From contig JAJLRJ010000007.1 in NCBI GenBank assembly GCA_024195265.1, forward strand, positions 5,109,558 to 5,173,557: a DNA stretch of 64,000 nt. The letters run 5' to 3'. The stretch's first letter is position 1. Each line of letters starts with the position of its first letter. A program made the translations under genes and the position numbers. The notes under the pieces were generated by a model. That model did not search any database. It was not told the origin of the DNA and saw only the letters and a program-made list of their open reading frames with translations. Origin of the DNA: Dendrophyllia cribrosa. Taxonomy: Eukaryota; Cnidaria; Anthozoa; Scleractinia; Dendrophylliidae. Shown here in pieces: positions 14,931-27,328 of the stretch.

Positions 14931-15282
14931 TAAAATGAGCTCAAAGAGTAAAAACGTAGTTCCTGAAATAGAAACATCCAAAAGGAACAAAATCCGCAGT
15001 GAAATGGATGGGGGTCAGTGTGATAGTTTTCAAGGATCAGATGATGGAATCCGACCTTTCGGTTCTGTTTTTAAATATCACACCATGCATATTGTTGCGG
15101 TGTGGTCAAAAAGCTTTAATTTTCATTTGACAGATTAAATGCTTAGCCGCAAAATCTTTTCAGAAATACGAATAGCCTCCGGCCGAGGAAAAGCCCTTTT
15201 CAATACCAAAAATTCCCTTTAATGAAACCATGCAGTAATGAAACCATCCTGCAGTGAATGTGTCTCCAAGAGACCTTGTTAT

Positions 15283-15462
15283 CCCTTAACTTCCAAAAAT
15301 CAAAATTCAAGAAAAATCCCAAATATAATTTTGTAAAATTTTGAGGAACAAATGGTACCATGCAATAGTACTGCCGAAAAGCTTTCATTTCAATGGTCAG
15401 ATTTCATCCACAGACTACAGTTAAAACTGCATTACATGTCTATAATTGACTCTCGGAATGAA
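15283..15462 (-). mobile_element. Single-unit copy of the TTAACCC/CCCAGAGTC element, reversed
   Basis: Contains AAATGGTACCATGCAATAGT, CATTTCAATGGTCAG and ATGTCTATAATTGACTCTC, i.e. the complement of the family in the expected order. Confidence 0.6.
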
Positions 15463-16604
15463 AGACCGGTTATTAAATTTTGGAATTTTCCGGCTAAGCG
15501 CTTGCATGCGATGCTGCACGTACGTGAAACGACCGAAGATATTATTACTCAAGTGCTAATAACTTGCTAAAAAGTCGTCCAGCGGGTGGTACTTTCTGTG
15601 TGGGGTGTCTGTGTTAGTGGATATGTGTGGTGTGTCTGTGTAAGTGGATTTTCATCAGCAATTCTGGGGCACATGGTAGAGTGTAGAGTACAATTTCACG
15701 CAAAGACTATTAGTTAGGGAATCCTTTCTGTAACAGCCGTAAAATCCATAATTTATTTGTCTAGATCAACTCGGGAAACGCTCGACACTGTCCTGTTTAC
15801 AATACGAAAATCCGTGTTACCGTGACCTTAAATTGACGAGTGTTCGTTATGTTCGATCCTTTAACTTCTCCGTAAGTTCCTTGACAAATGACAGTCCAGT
15901 AAGTGTTCCCTTAACCGTACAAAAACGAAATATCAACAAACTATAAGAAAACGTGCAGCGCCGAGGTTTGACCTAAACTGGGATGAACCTCGGGGAGATC
16001 ACGTGTCCTAAACGCTCGAACGGACTGGTCCGATTACACAGGGAACTAGCATTTACACTTTCTGTCCTTTATAGTCGATCGACTGCCCGTTTTCATACTG
16101 GAAGGTTTAACATCCAGGGGGTATTACTTTATATAAGCTACATCGGTATGTACCGCCTGTCACGAAATTAAATTGGATGAACTGTAATTCACTTCCATCC
16201 TTGTAATCCACTTTATCTCCAAACTACTGTTTCTGTTTTGCTCTATAGAAGATCGTCTTATCTAATTTAGTTGTATATTTGGTGGTATTGGGAAATATAA
16301 CATGGACATCAGGAAAGCGAAATATAGATATTTCCGGCGTGATACCCTTCCCCTTCCTTTCGATGATACAACTTTCAAACTTGGCCATTTTCCTAAGTTT
16401 AAAATCGGCTTTAAAGTGCCCATGGATTTTCACTATAAGGGCAATACCAGATCAATATCAAAATTTCACGTAACAACTTGAAGGTCCATTCATAGAGAAG
16501 GCTTTTGCACATTATGCCTTTTTTGCCTTAGTATAATTGTTTTTTTTTTAAGGGACACTATCCTAATTTCTATGTTATATCACCAAATGCCACCAAATAT
16601 GCAA

Positions 16605-16824
16605 TTAAATTGGATTGCTACGCTTTGTGATTGGCTGAAAGATCTCGCGCCACTTTCTCGACCAATCAAGTAAAACCAAAACCAATCGTGACTTGCTCGA
16701 ACGCGTTTTCCCGCGCTTGGCGCCGCCGACATGTAATTGCTTCGAGCTCTGATTGGTTCATTGGATTGTTTACGACTGCTGTGATTGGTCGGAGTAATTA
16801 CTCACACTCAATTGAAAACTGCTC
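16605..16824 (+). mobile_element. Repeat with CTTTGTGATTGGCTGAAAGA and CAATTGAAAACTGCTCTAA
   Basis: Matches 23308-23604 and, more weakly, 24293-24462: AACCAAAACCAATCG, GACTTGCTCGAACGC and CTGATTGGTTCATTGGATTG recur in order. It is a MITE-type family whose right end is CAATTGAAAACYGCTCTAA. The left end is missing here. Confidence 0.65.
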
Positions 16825-16827
16825 TAA

Positions 16828-16989
16828 AGGCCGATTTATATGGTACAACTTTATTGCATACGACACGCTTACGACATGCTTGCGATATGACTTGAGTTGA
16901 TTTACACGAAGCAATTCGTGTTGTTAGCATGTCGTAAGCACGGCGTGAGCGTGTCGCATGCGACGAAGTTGTTTCGTGTAAATCGGCCT
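16828..16989. mobile_element. 162-bp palindromic MITE of TACGACATGCTTACG words, TAA duplication
   Basis: The left end AGGCCGATTTATA and right end TAAATCGGCCT are inverted, with TAA directly outside (16825-16827 and 16990-16992). The interior repeats CGACACGCTTACGACATGC and its complement. It inserted exactly at the right end of the preceding repeat. Confidence 0.8.
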
Positions 16990-17040
16990 TAAGATCTTTA
17001 GAACAAAACAGAAGCAGCAGTTTTGAGATAAAGTGCAGGA

Positions 17041-19083
17041 TTGGCCACTCCGAAAAATACCATAATACTCTTTTATGTGAAGGCTCAGCCTTACTGGGGT
17101 GTAATTATTCACTCTTCTTTGTTAGAATGGCACAATGGAATTCAGAGTACACGCGTAGGAACGCTAGGACGTAGCATTGTGTGTTCGCATACAAATGTGC
17201 ACCGTATGCAAATTGCCACGAAGTTGAAGCATAGCATGTGCAGTTCGCCCTGAAAACAAAAGAAATCGGGAAAATGAGGCTTACGTCGAAATTTTGCGTC
17301 AATCCCGTCATCCCGACGGTTTTTATCGGCCAATCCCGATCCCGGTCATAGTGTCCAAAAGTCAACGTCTCAAGTTAATGTTGAAGAAGTGTTGTTAACA
17401 GGGCTTCATGATATCTTTCTCATGTACAGCCCTTTTCAGCGATCACAACATGATCATCTCGAACCGAAATGCGCGCAGCATGATTCAGTGTTCTGAATGG
17501 ACTGAAACTACTGTAATAATTGTTTCGACCCTGGTGTAACTTTAGTGTCATTTCGGCTCTAAAATTAATAAAGTATAAATCACAACGATCAAAACAATAT
17601 TTATATTATTGAAACCGGAATAGTTCTTTCAAACTTCTGTGAAACCGTTCCAAGAAGAAAATTAGCCTCTCGATCCAACGATGGAATTTCTCCGACATCA
17701 TCGTCGGTCTCGTCGTCTTCCTCGAAATCTTTATTGCTGCTATCAGAATGGTACTCTAGAGTACCGCATTCTTCTTTTGTTTCGTTTGTGCTCCCTGTTG
17801 TTCTTTTTCTCTGGTAGAGGGTTCATGGGAAACCGATTCGCCTGGTTGGATTTCTCTCTGGTAGAGGTAGGAAGGCAGGGTTCCGGCTCTTGCCATAGTT
17901 GTCTCTTGTCTGACGGCGCACTGACGCACTGCTGCACCAAATGTTTGCGCCCAGACCCTCATGCTCTGCATGCACTGTGGTACCATCGGTGCAGGTGGCA
18001 AAGGTTGCATGATCGGTCCGACAAAAACACAGGTACACACTTCAAATTGGACCGGTAAACTCTTTGGCCTTGTATCTTAAGTTTACAATTCATATATTTT
18101 TAAGAATTGAAGTTGTGCGGAATTTATTTGACATGGAATTCCGTATTTCGCGCATGTTTTGCACCCTCGACAACATGCAGCATTTAATACTTTGAAAAGG
18201 TTGACTATTCGGTCAATTCGCTGTCTTCACTGTGCTATTTATTTGACCATTTATCTTCGTCGTCATTTTAATCAAGGCACTGAATATGGTCACGATGAAA
18301 TGAGTAATAGCAAGGTTCTGAAATCTACTACAAAAAAAACAGAACTTACCAAACTTTCTCCTTCACGGTCTTTAATGACTTGACCTTCCGTGGAAGTTGA
18401 GCCCGAAATTTCTCCTTTCTTAAAATTCTCCTTTCGTAAAAAAGAACTTCCGTTCTTCCCCTTCTCATAAAAGAGAGCCACACAACTGATAATGTCATGT
18501 ACGTCGGGATCATCGCCGTCTGTGTTAACCGACATCGCTATACGTCCTATACAAGCTTTTAAGCACGCGTTTCTAAAAACTACCGTTAGATTCAGATTCT
18601 ATTGCTCTCTTGACCTCTCGGGCCTTTTCCACGTGCACTTCACACTTCCAGTCAACAAATAACTAAGGTCACAAAGAGTTCCTTATGAAAATGGATCCAA
18701 AGCATCATGTGACGGCCAAGGTTCACAAAAACATACCACAGATCGCCATAGGGATCACAATAGCCGGTCGCGTGATAGGTCTGATAGGGCTATTTCCGAC
18801 ATTCATGAACATGAGAGCTTGATTTGACGGAATTCCTTTGTACATTTCTGTCACATAAGTTGACAAAACCTCCCGGATCTCGCTTCTTTAAAGTAACATT
18901 TCCCGAATCCCGCTTCGTAATATCGCGAAATCCCGCATCCCGTTCAAATCTCGCACCACTTTTCTTCCAAAATCCCGAATCCCGACCGTGAAATAAGCCA
19001 AATCCCGGATCCCGAAAAAACCCCCAAACCTGCACTTTAAAGAGTATTATGGTATTTTAATAGTTTCTGGAGTGGGCAAATTG
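17041..19083 (-). mobile_element. Decayed ~2-kb DNA transposon with remnants of a two-exon gene
   Basis: The left terminus GCCACTCCGAAAAATACCAT and the complement of the right terminus (CCCACTCCAGAAAC then AAAATACCATAATACTC) match, apart from an 8-base gap. Sub-terminal parts carry AATCCCG words (17300-17345 and 18865-19015). On the minus strand a good first exon (18535-18350) is followed by frame-broken coding remnants (about 18040-17580). Confidence 0.55.
18350..18535 (-). CDS. First exon of the decayed transposon's gene (62 codons)
   Basis: Starts MSVNTDGDDPDVHDIISCVA and ends KDREGESL at a strong donor (TTG followed by GTAAGTTC). Downstream on the minus strand, 18040-17756 (MQPLPPAPMVPQCMQSMRVW...) and an acidic stretch at about 17770-17580 (NKDFEEDDETDDDVGEIPSL) look coding, but they lie in different frames separated by stops. 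The gene is probably dead. Family not recognised. Confidence 0.4.
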
Positions 19084-19089
19084 ATCAAG

Positions 19090-19890
19090 AAATCAAAGTT
19101 GCCATTCTTGTAAAATTTTGACTTTTTCAGCCGGTTTTTTGTCTCTTTAGCTAATATTTCTTTGCTTCCATCACATTTGGCGATTGCGTCCTCCAATTTC
19201 AAGATAATAATCACGAAAAAACGATATATCAGCCGGACACTGTCCCTCAACATAAAACGCTTGTTTATTTGTTTCTAAACGGGTGCAATTACTGCAAGAA
19301 CAACGAACAACAAGATTGCAATGAACATTTCTCAAGTCACTGAACTTTAGCTTAGCATTGAAGCTTTTCTGAGATAAAAAAGCTAGATTTTCGTTTTCTC
19401 TAAAAACAGATCATTTTTAATTTTCATTTTTCTGAAATGGTTCAATTATCAGATAAAAACGTCAGGATAATGCCAGCATTATTCTTAAAGCTTTCATTTT
19501 ATCTTAGTATAATGCTCGAAAAAATGCTAGTATGATGTGCAAAGCCGTATCTGGAGGACCCAAGTCCCGTCTTTGAAGGATGCAACTTTTACAATTCCTC
19601 TCTTAATATCTTGAACGATGATCTATAAAAGTTACCGGCATAAAATTCTGAATAATAAGCTCTCCCGAAATAAACCCTCCATAGTAAGCCCCCAAATCTC
19701 ACAAGATAAAATCATCTGAAAAATAGGCCTGCCGAAATGTCTGGGCTTATAGGATAAACCGTCCAAAGCAATGGTATGAGCTACGAAGTTAGCCGTGTGT
19801 TTCCGGTTACTGTTCAGCATTTTGTGCATTTTGTTTTCGATGAGTCGTTGAATGAACCAATGAGAACTCGAAGCAAATACAGTTGAACCT
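19090..19890. other. Stretch without recognised features
   Basis: AT-rich; no gene-like ORF. Some TAATAAGC/AAATAAACC words near 19645-19760 hint at an old repeat. Confidence 0.3.
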
Positions 19891-19891
19891 C

Positions 19892-20333
19892 TCTAGTACG
19901 GACACCGAAGGGACAGAGCAAAGTGTCCGTATTAGAGAGGTGTCCGTATTATAGAGGTCACCACGATGACGTCACTTTTTTGACTCCACTGATAGTTTTT
20001 GTTCAGTAACTAAAAACAGGTCCACACTTGTCTTTTTAGTAACTGCATCTAAATTGATTAATATACAGCATTGAGGCCAGTAATGCACTGCATTTATAAA
20101 ATTCTCAGCTATATAAGGTATACGAATTACTGTTTTAAAACGAAACGAACTACAACGCAATGCTGCATGTGAAAAAGTAATATAAGGTACAATTCTTAAA
20201 AAGTCTTTCGATATATCAGGTATATGTTTTGTAACCACAAACAGGAAATTGTATTACTTACTCAAACTATCATCACCTGATCACCGAGGATTTCGTTATA
20301 TCGAGGTTCGTTATATCGAGGTTCTGTTTCATA
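19892..20333. mobile_element. Pogo/Tigger-like element remnant
   Basis: The left end CAGTTGAACCTCTCTAGTAC and following GTGTCCGTATTAGAGAGG are the typical pogo-type terminus. The complement of the right side (CAGAACCTCGATATAACGAA) is also pogo-like but from a different subfamily, so two worn copies may be joined. Confidence 0.5.
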
Positions 20334-20339
20334 CATTTT

Positions 20340-21600
20340 ACCTGTAATTTTCCCGGGCTGAAGCAGGGAGGGTTGACTCGGAGCGGGGACATATCGGGTT
20401 TCTCCGAAATAAAATTCTCTTTGTTCACAATACAAAAGTCTTAAATATCATGTTGCAAAAATATGAGAACTACTGATCAGTGAACTATCAGCACCATAGG
20501 AAAGTATTTCAATGCGAAGTTTTCATTTCTCTTGCAAGGACCCTATAAAACATATTTTAAAGTTACCCGGCCGGAAGCAAGGATCGAGTTAAACAGTAAC
20601 ATTGCAGTGTCTGTTAAAAGTCAATTCGTCTAAGGTTCTTTGTGAAAAATAGATTATCCATTAAAAAAGGTAAGTGGCAAAATAACAAAGTAGCAATCTT
20701 AAAAATCTTGAGACAAATAAGAATGGGACCAGTTTAATATATACACTGGAAAAAGCTCAAAGAGGGGATTATGCGTTAAGTTTAATTCTTGCATGTTTGG
20801 TTTTTTTAAAATGTTCTCAAGTGATATTATCACCAGGAGCTATACTTCAAAAGTGTTGAATTCTACAATCAAGTTGAAGTATATGCTGGGAAATGTGCAC
20901 CAAAGGAAAGCATTACTCAATACTGTCACGCATAGCTCAGTGGGGGAGTTTTCTCCAATGAGAAGTTAGAAAAACCGTTGGCTCACATTCATGACTTAAG
21001 GCACGATTCATAACGTAAAGGATTGGGCAAACGTCCTTGTGTTGTTTTTACTTTTGAACTTATTACTTCATAAGCGGTTTTCAAGCAAAGGATCTGAAAA
21101 CGAGGCATTTGTATCATTTTAACAATGTTGTGATCTCTTGGCCTTGGCTCGTTTGTCATTTTTTCACTTAAGGGTGGTAATCCTCGGAATCTGTTCCCAA
21201 ATTGTCTAACACATCAGCGCTCAGTTGTTCGAAAGCCGGTTAATGCAAATCCAAGGTTTCTGTTTCTCTTGTTTAGAAGAGTTTTCACTTTTAGTTTTAA
21301 TTCGCAGTTTAAGAGCAGTGTAATTCAAATTATAGGCAAAAAAGAATTTACATGAATCTGAATTGTAAAGGTGCAGATTTTGAGTTCGCATTCTTTGCAC
21401 TTATCCATGGTTAGCTTACACCCAGGTTATATAAAAGTATATCTACCGGTAATCCTCACTTGAGACACAAACGATTGAGAAATCTATGACGAAGGACAAA
21501 AAATGGCCGTGAACCACGCAACCCCCATTGTGTCATCATGTCTTTATTTTACCCTCGGATTTGCGGGCTACTTGCCCGGTAAATCTGCAAAATAGAAGAA
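20340..21600. other. Stretch without recognised features
   Basis: No gene or clear repeat seen. Confidence 0.3.
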
Positions 21601-21608
21601 GAGAATAT

Positions 21609-21848
21609 CTGCAGTGATACCTGAACTCACCGTCAGAATAGTCTTCAGCCCGTTTTTGCCTTTGAAGCAATCTTGAATATCAAACAAGAGAATTGTCGAG
21701 AACGAGCTCTTACATTCTTACTTTTTCTGAAAGCTGCTAAATTGACAGTGATACCTGAATTCGCTAGAATAGCCTTCAACCTTTTTAGTGAAGCTGCAAT
21801 TTTGAAAATAAGACAAGAGAACGGTAGAGAACGCCCGCTCTTAATTTT
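21609..21848 (+). repeat. Tandem duplication, ~132-bp unit, two diverged copies
   Basis: CAGTGATACCTGAA, AGAATAG(T/C)CTTCA, CAAGAGAA and GAGAACG occur in order in each copy (from 21612 and 21742). Confidence 0.6.
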
Positions 21849-22549
21849 TATATTATTTTAATTTACTAACATTGTAAGAAAGTAGTAAGTACCATATAAG
21901 AATGCGATAAAAATTTCCCTAAACACCCTTTTGATGTAAAAACTTCCCTGAGACCACTCAAAAATGCTGCTGAACACTACTCTCCATCAGACTTTGCTAC
22001 TCTTCTACTAAATATTGAACTTGGGCGATCTTGGGTTTGAAAAGGTTAATGAAGCTTAACCTTAAATAGTCTGTGTGAAGCTTGAATATTTCCTTTGAAG
22101 TTCTGGTCTTAAACGAAAACGGTAGTCCGGCTTAATGATTACATTTTGGATAAGAAATGTTTGCAGACAGGAGAATTTATTTAAATAACGGATTATAATT
22201 CCGTCATTACCACTAGAATAATCAGAAACCATTAATCCTCTGATAATAGTCTGTTCTTTTAATTTAATTGTCAATGATCTTTAGCAAGAGGAAGTGAACG
22301 CTGCAAATGCCTGCACAGCCACGCGGGTCCGCCATTTTGACAGCTCCGGTGGCGAACCTCTGACCGAACAGAACTTGATAAAATTACCCGGCAAACTGAT
22401 CGACTTACGGCGGAGAAAAGATAGGGGCAAGAAGAACATAATAAAGTCAAATATATTAATTTGTGCCCAATTTTTCGGATTGCTAAACTCAACCCTTCGA
22501 CGGGGGATATGTTTTATCCCTAGAATAGCTGGCCATTTCCATTGCCTTG

Positions 22550-22661
22550 ACCTTGGAACTGTCATGATGTTATTCAATCCAACTCGACAAAGAGGAGACA
22601 ATTGGAGATCTTCGGATTATGCATCCAGCCCTCTTGACCACTCGGCCACTTTGCTTCCACT
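22550..22661 (-). mobile_element. tRNA(Leu/Ser)-derived sequence, SINE-like
   Basis: The minus strand reads AAGTGGCCGAGTGGTCAAGA (a type II tRNA A-box) then GCTGGATGCATAATCCGAAG. A weak B-box (GAGTTGGATTGAAT) follows. No closing acceptor stem is seen. Confidence 0.5.
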
Positions 22662-23307
22662 GATGACAATGAATTATACTTGATGACGCAATCAAAACCG
22701 ACCGCAACGAACCGGCTACGTGAAAACATCAAAGTGTCTACGTGATTTTGTCACATGTAAAAAAGAAACGACTTACTCCTTTGACTCCCAGCGGTGACTA
22801 AGTTGAAAATTTACAAAAAAAGGTGCAAATCTTGTTCCCAGGGGTCGGTGCCTTTCATATTCTACGAATATGAAAGGATACCGAAATTAAATTTAAGTAT
22901 TAGAAAGGGTAGCAAAAACTTAGCAGAAGTTACTCTCAAAGATTAACCTTACCATCGGCAGAGTATTGACCCAGTACTGTTTTTATGTTTATCCAGTATC
23001 ATAGCAGCGTTTACGTCACCCCATATGGGATAATCTTCTGTCTTTGGCAAGAGACTATGATCTAGTCTCTTGCTTTGGGTTATCTTTGAGGTATAGGAAA
23101 GGCCGGTACACATTTTTGTCATGTATATGAAAGGGGTATCATATCGACAAAAGTCGGTATGTGAAAGGAGGGTCGGTTCAGGGCAACAAGAACGCAGTAC
23201 TTCGTAGCTGGTAACACTTTTATATTTTATCAGGCCAGTCCTGAAGTTTTTAAATATCACTGTTCCAACTCAAAGCTATTGAGCAGTGCCATTTTCTTGC
23301 ACTGTTT

Positions 23308-23604
23308 AATAGAGCGATTTTCAATGAAGTATCGAAAGTAATTTCGCGATTGCTTTGGTTTTGCATTGCTGCACTTTGTGATTGACTGAAATATCTCGTG
23401 CCACTCTTCTCTACCAATCAGAAGCCGTGAAAACCAAAACCAATCGCGACTTGCTCGAACGCATTTTCCCGCGTTTGAAGCCGGCTACATGTACAGTTGC
23501 TTTGATATCTGATTGGTTTATTGGATTGTCTGCGTCTGTTGTGATTAGTCAGAGTGATTACTTTGGTTTTGGTTTTACGACACTCAATTGAAAACCGCTC
23601 TAAT
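23308..23604 (+). mobile_element. Full-length-looking copy of the GAAAACCGCTCTAA repeat
   Basis: The left AGAGCGATTTTCAATGAAG and right CAATTGAAAACCGCTCTAA are inverted ends. The interior matches 16605-16824. Confidence 0.65.
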
Positions 23605-23672
23605 TACGCTGTTATAGGACTTATAGGTGGTCGTAACATTTTCCTCGGAATCTATCGGTTGCATGATGAAAT

Positions 23673-23990
23673 CCGGGGGGGGGGGGGGGGGGAGGTACTC
23701 CCCTATATACGCTATATAGGTATGTGCCGCCCGATAGGGTAGGTTAATTGAGGTGCTCAGTCCTTAAATAGGGTATCCTCTTTGGTAGTTTTGGTATTGT
23801 AATCCTTAGATATTCCTTAGATAGGGTCACTAAATTGCAGTATCATCCACCCCAACGCGCAAAACTAAAAAGATATGGTCTGTTAAAACTGGACCTTAAA
23901 AAGGGTATCAAAACTCCATTTTCTACCCTTAAATAGGGTCAGGGTTTGAGAACCTTGGCGGCACACACCTATCCTAAATTGTCGGGAGTA
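23673..23990. mobile_element. CCGGGGG-ended element with an 18-base G run
   Basis: After a G run (about 23675-23692) comes GAGGTACTCCCCTATATACG and GCTATATAGGTATGTGCCGCC, the terminus also found, inverted, at 27900-27975. The right end GGCGGCACACACCTATCC then GTCGGGAGTA is the worn complement. Confidence 0.6.
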
Positions 23991-24292
23991 ATTTGCCGAT
24001 AATTTTCCAGCTTTCGTGTCACGGAATGGTCTTTACTGACCGGGTTTAATACGATCTGGAAAGTTTTCCGAGTCCCTGACTAAGATTTCGTGGATAATCG
24101 GGACATTTTCGGCGTGACAAACGTTTCACATTGGAGGAGTGGGAATTGAGAAATTGCCATTGGAAGATTTGCGTTTAGTTGTGCGATATGAGACCTTAGC
24201 GTTTTCCGTAATAATTCTAAACAACAGCTTGAGACATTGTTTTCTGTTCTTGGACAACAGGCTAAAGGCAACTTTTCAATATGATTGTCAAA

Positions 24293-24462
24293 AGTTAATG
24301 TGCATTTCTTTTGTTACGCCTTGTGATTGGCCAAAAAATCTAGCGCTCTTTATCAACCAATCAGAAGTAAAAACAGTTCGAGTTCTCATTGGTTCATTGA
24401 ATAGTCTGTGCCTGTTGTGATTGGGTAGTTTTGGTTTTACGATACTCAAATGAAAACCGCAT
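24293..24462 (+). mobile_element. Diverged copy of the GAAAACCGC repeat
   Basis: CTTGTGATTGGCC, CAACCAATCAGAAGTAAAA, GGTTTTACGATACTCAAATG and AAAACCGC in the same order as 23308-23604. Confidence 0.55.
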
Positions 24463-24469
24463 ATGCTGG

Positions 24470-26222
24470 GCCCTTTCTTGTTCCAAGTGGACAGCTCACA
24501 GGTATGACTCATGATGTGTAGCGACTATAGTATTCAGGCATGTTGACAGGTGATAAAGCAACTCCTAAATTCCACTCACGAAACACGCCATAATACAATA
24601 AACGACTGAGTGTTGCAGCTTGCAGACCACGAGCGATAACACAAAGCCGGATAAACTAATAAAACACGGCGCTTGAACGCAACATGTTCCTGTCGCGATA
24701 ACAAGAGTTTCGAGTTCTCAGAGTCTGAAACCTAACTCTCCTTTCGTTTTGTTAAACTTCGTTAAAAAATAACAACTACAACAGCTGAAGCAAGAAGACA
24801 CCACCGGAACCGAGTTCCACCGGGAAAGTACTGATCAATATCTTTCATTTGATGGTCATACTTATTCTTTCGTTAACAGACTCAAAAAGTTTGAATCGGC
24901 ATATCATATTTTATGCAGTTTTATTTGTTTTTCACTCTTCCTTCGAGATAAAACTGAAGCAGCCGATATATTCAGTGAAATTGTCAAGGGTAACCTTCGC
25001 AAGGGATCTTACTAAGTATAAAGCAAGTCAGTCGATCTTTAGTTGTGTGTTGCAGCTCTTTTTGATCATTTTATTCAAACCGGAAAAATTGCTCATGCGA
25101 ACGAGGACGGCTCTTTCGGCCGGGTGATATTGCTTGCCATCAACAAGTCATCGTTACTATAAACAGAAGTCCGATTCAAAAGAAACATGCAACAAACACA
25201 ATAAATCAACATGGTTTCTGGCGCAACACCAAGCAACGAGATTGACTAAAATCGGGACTAAAATATCAAACGCGTATTCTTCTCTTTTTATACAGTGTTT
25301 AGAAACTGGCACCGCCATAATGTCTATTTAAAAATTCTTTCAGTTTGAGTAATTTCAGTAGTTAACCTTTGCTACCAAATTGCTGAATTCTCTTTCAGTT
25401 TCAGTAGTTGATCGTTTTTGAAAAGTGGATTTCATTGGCACTCTATCCAATCCTGTAAATATATGCCAGGGTCGGCGGACATGGAGAGATTAGAGAGATA
25501 TTTCTCATGATGCAATTTACTCTAGGTCTGGAAGCTCAGATCCGGCCATTTTGTCGACTCGGTTTGTTGCAGTGATCAGTGCATTCTGTGGTGTTTATAT
25601 TTAATGGAAACGAACGACCGGCGCAGAAGGAAAAATCGTCAGCAATGCTACCTTTTAACCACATGTTGAAATCTCGTTCCACGACGTTCCTCGAGATAAA
25701 AAGTCTGAAATTTTTTTCCCTGTCAAATATACTGAATTACAAATTTCTAGCAATAATATTTTTCCAAGAAAGAAAGGAAATTGTAAATCACACTTAAGCG
25801 TAAGCTGACGATCAAGAAGGGTGTAAACTAACAAACCCTTATTACCATGCAAACTCATGCAGCCGAGACATGTTAAAATTAAACGTTGTTTATTCAAGAC
25901 AAACAAAAGACATAAAAAATTTCTGATGATCGAAGCTGATACGAAATCAATCTTCTCATCACGTTGAAAGATATTAGCCACCTTTAAGCTTTGCACGTTC
26001 AATTTATATCACTTTCTTGGCAATTCAACAAAAAAAAACATTAAAAAAACGTAGAGAACAAGATATATTTTTCTTGTGTAGCGCGAGCCCTTTCTTATTC
26101 AGTATTCCTTTATTTTTCAAAGGAAAGCTTATAGCTTGTTTATTATTTTTAAAGATGGGTTTTATAAACCTTGGGTCTATAAAATTTAAGGGGACAGGAG
26201 TTAAGGGGACAGTAAATAGACA
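24470..26222. other. Stretch without recognised genes
   Basis: A partial 88-bp-family core appears at about 24820-24890. ORFs such as 24849-25127 and 25655-26002 have no motif or splice support. Confidence 0.3.
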
Positions 26223-26422
26223 TTGGTTTCTCTCCTAGCGTTTATTTGAATCGGATAATGCAAACTGAGTTATTGTCGTGAATTCAGCCTCTTTTCGTGT
26301 TTGCACGGAATGTTATAGTTATTTAACTATAACATTCCGTGCAAACACGAAAAGAGGCTGAATTCACGACAATAACTCAGTTTGCATTATCCGATTCAAA
26401 TAAACGCTAGGAGAGAAACCAA
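26223..26422. repeat. Perfect 200-bp palindrome without spacer
   Basis: The arms 26223-26321 and 26324-26422 are exact complements as far as I can read; only the central TT (26322-26323) is unpaired. The outer ends read TTGGTTTCTCTCCTAGCG and its complement. Confidence 0.9.
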
Positions 26423-27286
26423 AAAAAAAAAACAGTTTAATTCGCTTGTGTTCTCGATTCAGTGTATCTCCTTCGAGACAGACTAAAAAAGCCCTCGGTT
26501 TGATTTGCGTGAGTACTTGGCAAACCGGAAAACTGACTGCTATCTGTATTTTTTCAAGGCACTCAGTAATTTAATGACTGTGTGAAACAATACTGTCGAG
26601 ACCGTAATTGCAACAGTCATAAAGTCCGATCCTGAAGCTTATTGTTTTAAAACATTTGGAAACAACAGAACACTGTGAAACATGTACAAATAATTTCCGC
26701 TAATTTTCTTAGACATGTTTTATCATTTAAATCTGACCCTTGAAAAACAGGGTGTGTGAAATAAAAGCATATAAAAGTGAAATAAATCAATCGTACGATA
26801 TCTAGCCAGCCGGTTTTCTGTAAGGAAACAAGATTGTTTTCATATTTTGATCGAGTGTTCAATATTCGATCGAGAGGTAACAAACGCGCCGACAGAGTCG
26901 TGAAACTCGACGGGTATCCATATGATATCTACTGAACAAAAGTGTTTTTGTTTGCAATTGCCTTTGGAGACGGACCCAAATTGGATTTGGTTGATTCTGC
27001 TAGATGTTTATCTTCTGTAAACTTGTTTACAAAACCTACAATATTGATATTTCAAATTCCAGGCAACCCGCAACTGAAATAAATCTGCTTTAGTTGTGTT
27101 TTTCACAGTGGCGATTTTCTCTTCACGATTGTGGCCCATCAGTCTATACACAGTACCTGTGTGTGTTGACGACTTCCCAAAGAAGGATACGTGGTCTTTC
27201 TTTGGTACAGGTACAGAAGGCCTGGGTCCGGTTGCAGGATTTACGATTTTATTGCGCTCTATCATGGATAACACGGCCAAGACGGA
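26423..27286. other. Stretch without recognised features
   Basis: No supported gene; ORFs at 26647-26883 and 27008-27290 overlap on both strands and look like chance. Confidence 0.3.
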
Positions 27287-27328
27287 TTAACCCTTTCACC
27301 CCCAGAATCAACTGTGGAGACATGTAGT

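Noticed and set aside
22281..22683. Overlapping ORFs of 106 and 129 residues on opposite strands
   Set aside because: Neither shows a domain; part is tRNA-derived. The ATG in CAAAATGGCGGACCC (minus, about 22337) was considered as a first exon but has only about 20 codons and no donor I trust.
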